A stretch of 64,000 nucleotides of DNA, taken from contig NZ_JAKOIW010000010.1 in NCBI RefSeq assembly GCF_022206305.1, forward strand, positions 107,766 through 171,765, in the 5' to 3' direction. Positions 59,838 through 64,000 of the stretch are shown piece after piece (the first letter of the stretch is position 1; every line of letters begins with the position of its first letter). The notes beneath the pieces are model-generated. The model was not told the origin of the DNA and made no database searches. It saw only the letters and a list, made by a program, of their open reading frames with translations. Both the position numbers and the translations under genes were made by a program. Origin of the DNA: Gordonia sp. 'Campus'. GTDB taxonomy: Bacteria > Actinomycetota > Actinomycetes > Mycobacteriales > Mycobacteriaceae.

Positions 59838-62800
59838 TCAGCTCAGACAGCTGGGTCCGAGCAGTGCTTTCAGGTCGCCCATGAGAGCCGAGCTCGGCGC
59901 CACTCGCAGTGACTCCGTGAGTTTCAGCTGAGTCTGGCGCTTGTCGCTCACCAAGGTGACATGGACGTCGGCCATCCCCGGATGACGGGTCAGCACCTGC
60001 TTGAGCGCCTGGACCCGGTCAGGCGTGCAGAGCCGGGCCGAAAGGGTCAGCGCCACCGGTTTGGTCGCCCCGGCCGTCTCGAGGTCGGGCACCGCCAGGT
60101 CGTTCGCGCTGATCATCATGCTGTCTTCGCGCAGGTTCACCCGAGCCTTGATCAGAACGATGTTGTCGGCGACGATGTCCATCCCGTACGCGACATATGC
60201 CCGCGGGAAGAAGTAGACCTCGACACCACCGACCATGTCCTCCAGGGTGACCGCGGCCCAGGGTTCACCCTTCTTGTTCACGCGCCGGGTCACCGAGGAG
60301 ATGATGCCGCCGATCGTGATCTGCGCGCCGTCGGCGACGTTCCCCTCGAGGAGCGTCGTGATGGAGGTGTCGGTATGCGCTGCGATCGCGTGTTCGACGC
60401 CGCTCAGCGGGTGGCCGGACACATAGAGCCCCAGCATCTCTCGCTCGATCGCGAGCTTGTGCTTGGTGTCCCACTCCTCTTCGGGAACCTTGACGGCGAA
60501 CACCTCGGCCAGCCCCGGATCGGCAGCGTCGTCGTCGCCGGCTCCGCCGAACAGATCGAACTGCCCGATCGCCTCGGCCTTCTTGGTGCCGATGACCGAT
60601 TCGACGGCCTCACCGTGGATCAGGAACAGGCCCTTGCGCGGATGACCGAGCGAGTCGAAGGCGCCCGCCTTGATCAGCGACTCCGTCACCTTCTTGTTGC
60701 AGGCGGTCACGTCGATCTTGCCCAGGTAGTCGGAGAAGTTGGTGAACTTCCCCTTCTCCTCACGCGCGGCGATGATCGACCCGACGACACCGGACCCGAC
60801 GTTGCGGATCGCGGCGAGACCGAACCGGATGTCGGCGCCCACGGCCGCGAAGTTGCGCTGCGACTCGTTGACGTCGGGCGGCAGGACGGTGATGCCGAGC
60901 TTGCGGCAGTCGGCGAGGTAGATCGCCGCCTTGTCCTTGTCGTCACCGACCGAGGTCAGCAGGCCGGCCATGTACTCGGCGGGATAGTTGGCCTTGAGGT
61001 AGGCGGTCCAGAACGACACCAGGCCGTACCCGGCGGCGTGCGATTTGTTGAACGCGTAACCGGCGAACGGCAGCACGGTGTCCCACAGCGCGGTGATCGC
61101 GGCCTGCGAGAAACCGTTGTTGCGCATGCCCTCCGCGAAGCCGTCGTAGGCCTCGTCGAGGATCTCTTTCTTCTTCTTGCCCATCGCGCGTCGGAGCAGG
61201 TCGGCCTGTCCGAGCGAGTACCCGGCGACCTTCTGGGCGATCTGCATGATCTGCTCTTGGTAGACGATCAGGCCGTAGGTCTCGGAGAGGATCTCCTTGA
61301 GCGGTTCCTCCAGCTCCGGATGGATCGGCCGGATGTCCTGCAGACCGTTCTTGCGCTTGGCGTAGTCGGTGTGTGCGTTCACACCCATGGGACCGGGACG
61401 GTACAGCGCGAGGACGGCGACGATGTCCTCGAACCCGGTGGGCTGCATCATCTTCAGGAGTTCGCGCATCGCCGCGCCGTCGAGCTGGAACACGCCGAGG
61501 GTGTCTCCGCGGGCGAGGAGCTCGTAGGTCTTGGGGTCTTCGAGGGGCAGCGCGTCGAGGTCGAGGTCGATGCCCCGGTTGAGCTTGATGTTCTCGAGCG
61601 CGTCACCGATGACGGTGAGGTTGCGCAGACCGAGGAAGTCCATCTTCAGCAGGCCGATGGCCTCGCACGACGGGTAGTCCCAGCCGGTGATGATGGCGCC
61701 GTCCTGCGCGCGCTTCCACACCGGGATGGCATCGGTGAGCGGTTCCGACGACATGATGACCGCGCAGGCGTGCACGCCCGCGTTGCGGATCAGGCCTTCC
61801 AGGCCGATCGCGGTGTCGTAGATCTTCTTGACGTCCGGGTCGGTCTCGATGAGTGTGCGGACCTCGGTGGCCTCGTTGTACCGCTCGTGCTCGGGGTTGG
61901 TGATGCCCCAGACCGGGATGTCCTTGGCCATGATGGGCGGCGGCAGGGCCTTGGTGATGCGGTCGGCGATCGCAAAGCCCGGCTGTCCGAACTGGACACG
62001 GGCCGAGTCCTTGATCGCGGCCTTGGTCTTGATGGTGCCGAAGGTGATGACCTGGGCGACCTTGTCGCTGCCCCACCGATCGGTGGCGTACCGCACCATC
62101 TCGCCGCGCCGACGGTCGTCGAAGTCGATGTCGATGTCGGGCATCGACACACGTTCGGGGTTGAGGAACCGCTCGAACAGGAGTCCGTGCGGGATGGGGT
62201 CGATGTTGGTGATGCCCAGGGCCCAGGCGACCAGCGAACCGGCGGCCGAGCCACGACCCGGTCCGACGCGGATGCCCACCTCGAGCGCATGGCGGATGAG
62301 GTCGCCGACCACCAGGAAGTACGCCGGGAACCCCATCTGGATGATGACGTCGAGTTCGTAGTTGGCGCGCTGCAGGTATTCCTCGGGTACCTCGGTGCCG
62401 GCGAACCGCCGCTCGGCGAGTCCCTTCGCGACCTCCTTGCGCAGGAAGGTCTGCTGGGTCTCGCCGTCGGGCACCGGGAAGACCGGCATCCGGTCGCGGT
62501 GGGTGAAGACCTCTTTGTAGGACTGGACGCGCTCGCCGATCTCGAGGGTGTTGTCGCACGCCCCGGGGACGATCGAATCCCACTGCTCGCGCATCTCGGC
62601 CGCGGACTTCAGGTAGTAGCCGTCACCGTCGAACTTGAACCGGGTCGGGTCGGAGAGGGTCTTGCCGGTCTGCACACACAGCAGCGCCTCGTGCGCCGCG
62701 GCGTGCTCCTTGGTGACGTAGTGGCAGTCGTTGGTGACGATGGGCTTGATGCCGAGCTTGCGGCCGATGTCGAGCAGACCGTCGCGCACGCGCCGCTCGA

Positions 62801-63389
62801 TCTCGAGGCCGTGCTCCATCAACTCGAGATAGAAGTTGTCCTTGCCGAAGATCTCCTGCCACTTCGCCGCGGCCTCGAGAGCTTCACGATCGTGCCCGAG
62901 CCGGAGCCGCGTCTGCACCTCACCGGACGGGCAGCCCGTCGTCGCGATGATCCCCTCGGCATGCTCGGCGATCAGGTCCACGTCCATCCGCGACCACTTG
63001 CCGAGCTGTCCCTCGATCGACGCCAGCGACGACAGCTTGAACAGGTTGCGCAGGCCGGTCGCGTTCTCGGCGACCATCGTCATGTGCGTGTACGCACCCG
63101 AACCGGAGACGTCGTCGCTCTTCTGCTCGCGGGTACCCCACTGGATGCGTTTGGTGTCGAACCGCGAGCCCGGGGCGATGTAGGCCTCGATGCCGATGAT
63201 CGGCTTGATGTCGTTCTTGACGGCGGTGTTGTAGAACTCGCTCGCGCCGAACATGTTTCCGTGGTCGGTCATGCCGATCGCGGTCATCCCCAGCCGTTTG
63301 GCCTCGGCGAACAACGGGGACACCTTGGCCGCACCGTCGAGCATGGAGTACTCGGTGTGGTTGTGCAGGTGTACAAACGAGTCCGTCAC
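59838..63389 (-). CDS. dnaE: DNA polymerase III alpha subunit
   Basis: Replicative polymerase, 1183 residues, the length of M. tuberculosis DnaE1. The N-terminal PHP domain (residues ~5-280) keeps its metal-ligand set ([48 protein letters not shown]), so PHP 3'-5' proofreading is expected. The polymerase core has [15 protein letters not shown] and the catalytic aspartates in [12 protein letters not shown] (about residue 417). HhH and OB domains follow, with the clamp-binding motif QFDLFGG before the OB fold. GTG 63389 ([11 protein letters not shown]) has AGAGG close upstream; the frame upstream is a shadow. Confidence 0.96.
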   Translation of the reverse strand: MTDSFVHLHNHTEYSMLDGAAKVSPLFAEAKRLGMTAIGMTDHGNMFGASEFYNTAVKNDIKPIIGIEAYIAPGSRFDTKRIQWGTREQKSDDVSGSGAYTHMTMVAENATGLRNLFKLSSLASIEGQLGKWSRMDVDLIAEHAEGIIATTGCPSGEVQTRLRLGHDREALEAAAKWQEIFGKDNFYLELMEHGLEIERRVRDGLLDIGRKLGIKPIVTNDCHYVTKEHAAAHEALLCVQTGKTLSDPTRFKFDGDGYYLKSAAEMREQWDSIVPGACDNTLEIGERVQSYKEVFTHRDRMPVFPVPDGETQQTFLRKEVAKGLAERRFAGTEVPEEYLQRANYELDVIIQMGFPAYFLVVGDLIRHALEVGIRVGPGRGSAAGSLVAWALGITNIDPIPHGLLFERFLNPERVSMPDIDIDFDDRRRGEMVRYATDRWGSDKVAQVITFGTIKTKAAIKDSARVQFGQPGFAIADRITKALPPPIMAKDIPVWGITNPEHERYNEATEVRTLIETDPDVKKIYDTAIGLEGLIRNAGVHACAVIMSSEPLTDAIPVWKRAQDGAIITGWDYPSCEAIGLLKMDFLGLRNLTVIGDALENIKLNRGIDLDLDALPLEDPKTYELLARGDTLGVFQLDGAAMRELLKMMQPTGFEDIVAVLALYRPGPMGVNAHTDYAKRKNGLQDIRPIHPELEEPLKEILSETYGLIVYQEQIMQIAQKVAGYSLGQADLLRRAMGKKKKEILDEAYDGFAEGMRNNGFSQAAITALWDTVLPFAGYAFNKSHAAGYGLVSFWTAYLKANYPAEYMAGLLTSVGDDKDKAAIYLADCRKLGITVLPPDVNESQRNFAAVGADIRFGLAAIRNVGSGVVGSIIAAREEKGKFTNFSDYLGKIDVTACNKKVTESLIKAGAFDSLGHPRKGLFLIHGEAVESVIGTKKAEAIGQFDLFGGAGDDDAADPGLAEVFAVKVPEEEWDTKHKLAIEREMLGLYVSGHPLSGVEHAIAAHTDTSITTLLEGNVADGAQITIGGIISSVTRRVNKKGEPWAAVTLEDMVGGVEVYFFPRAYVAYGMDIVADNIVLIKARVNLREDSMMISANDLAVPDLETAGATKPVALTLSARLCTPDRVQALKQVLTRHPGMADVHVTLVSDKRQTQLKLTESLRVAPSSALMGDLKALLGPSCLS

Positions 63390-63568
63390 TGTGCCTCTTC
63401 TGGGGGTGCGAGTCGGGGGTGCGAGTCGGGGGATGCGTTCAGTCGGTGAGGGGTCTGCCGGGTCCGAGTCGGGCTCCACTTTAGGCGCGTCCACCGACAC
63501 CTCCCCGGTGCCACTCCGCACCGTGACGGATGTGACGGCTGTGGTATCGGCGGCGGGCCCCATCCGGC

Positions 63569-64000
63569 CTACAGCGCCACCAGCAGGACGACGATCAGGA
63601 TCACCGCCACCAGGGCCACGACGGCCAGGATCACGGGCAATCGGTTCCCCGTGCCGCCTGTCGGCTCGGTGCCGTGGACCGCATCCATCGAACGCCCGCC
63701 CGGTGCGGGATGACCCGTACCGGGCGACAGGGGCCGGCCCGCGACCTGACGGGGGACGCCACCGCTCGACGGCTCCGCGCGGAACCGATCGGCACGCGGC
63801 TGGGTGGCCCGGAGGTGATCGTTGCTCTGGCGCACCGGGTTCGACGGGGGGTGCTGCCATACCGCCGGATCGGCGCCGGTCGTCGGCCGTACGGTCCGCG
63901 ATCGCGGCGGCCCGGGCGTCGGGTCGGCGGGCCGATGCGGCCGGGGTGGCGGGGGCGCGGAATTCGGGACCTTCGGGATCGGGGGCTTCGGGTTCGGGGG
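63569..64000 (-). CDS. proline-rich protein with C-terminal membrane anchor (partial)
   Basis: A frame that enters from the right edge and ends at 63569; 143 residues are visible. It starts in a Pro-rich repeat ([21 protein letters not shown]), continues as a disordered Arg/Pro/Gly-rich stretch with [16 protein letters not shown], and ends with [26 protein letters not shown], a tail-anchor-like membrane helix that reaches the C-terminus. The start is outside the window. No family recognised. The reading frame stays open for the full 432 bases, which supports it being the true frame. Confidence 0.65.
   Translation of the reverse strand, partial: PPNPKPPIPKVPNSAPPPPRPHRPADPTPGPPRSRTVRPTTGADPAVWQHPPSNPVRQSNDHLRATQPRADRFRAEPSSGGVPRQVAGRPLSPGTGHPAPGGRSMDAVHGTEPTGGTGNRLPVILAVVALVAVILIVVLLVAL

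Noticed and set aside
59961..63449. A 1162-residue open frame on the plus strand opposite dnaE
   Set aside because: It is antisense to a certain dnaE gene. Long antisense frames are expected at this GC content, and the translation is repetitive in Asp, Val, Gly and Arg with no domain.

Overview
This window reads as a chromosomal stretch of a high-GC, mycolic-acid-type actinobacterium (order Mycobacteriales; the gene content would fit Gordonia or a close relative, which is an inference). The evidence is the mce/yrbE operon, a DUF222/HNH '13E12-type' gene, BsaP next to bioB, a BioQ-type regulator beside bioFDA, and a gene order that follows, in reverse orientation, the Mycobacterium tuberculosis segment dnaE1 - ilvA - treZYX - bioAFD - bioB - nadAC - his - trp - lgt - gltBD - pyk - tesB. 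Almost all sequence is core metabolism. I see no rRNA, tRNA, insertion sequence, integrase, prophage or CRISPR array.

Layout. 1-8763 (minus): end of a membrane protein gene, acyl-CoA thioesterase, pyruvate kinase and the glutamate synthase pair. 9076-23836 (minus): lgt, then a tightly packed trp-his block (trpA, trpB, trpC, a membrane protein, trpE, a tautomerase, hisI, hisF, hisN, priA/hisA, a small membrane protein, hisH, hisB, hisC, hisD), mostly joined by 1-4 base ATGA/GTGA/TGATG overlaps. 23968-26694 (plus): a hemerythrin-like protein, a DUF222/HNH protein with a possible SOS box, and a small unknown protein. 26699-32182: nadC-nadA with a perfect 23-bp palindrome at the promoter, a DUF1990/XRE pair divergent from methionine aminopeptidase across two identical-core palindromes, the NrtR/NadR-type Nudix regulator, and a membrane protein with bsaP. 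32215-37352: bioB, bioD, bioF, bioA and divergent bioQ with three helically phased operators.

37506-56396: a surface acyltransferase, then the trehalose genes glgX/treX and treY, followed by a complete opposite-strand mce operon (yrbEA, yrbEB, mceA-F, mas), then treZ. In M. tuberculosis treX, treY and treZ are contiguous, so the mce operon sits inside the tre cluster here. 56446-64000: a small acidic Dx(D/N)xDG-repeat protein, ilvA, a secreted beta-propeller-like protein, a small membrane protein, dnaE and a truncated proline-rich tail-anchored protein.

Themes worth noting: several genes have a TANNNT box 6-7 bases before the start codon, as in leaderless mRNAs; three palindromic operator systems can be read directly (nad, bio, and the XRE/map junction); nadB is missing from between nadA and nadC; and several core enzymes carry in-frame low-complexity or tandem-repeat inserts (Lgt tail, HisI tail, GlgX insert, BioD insert).
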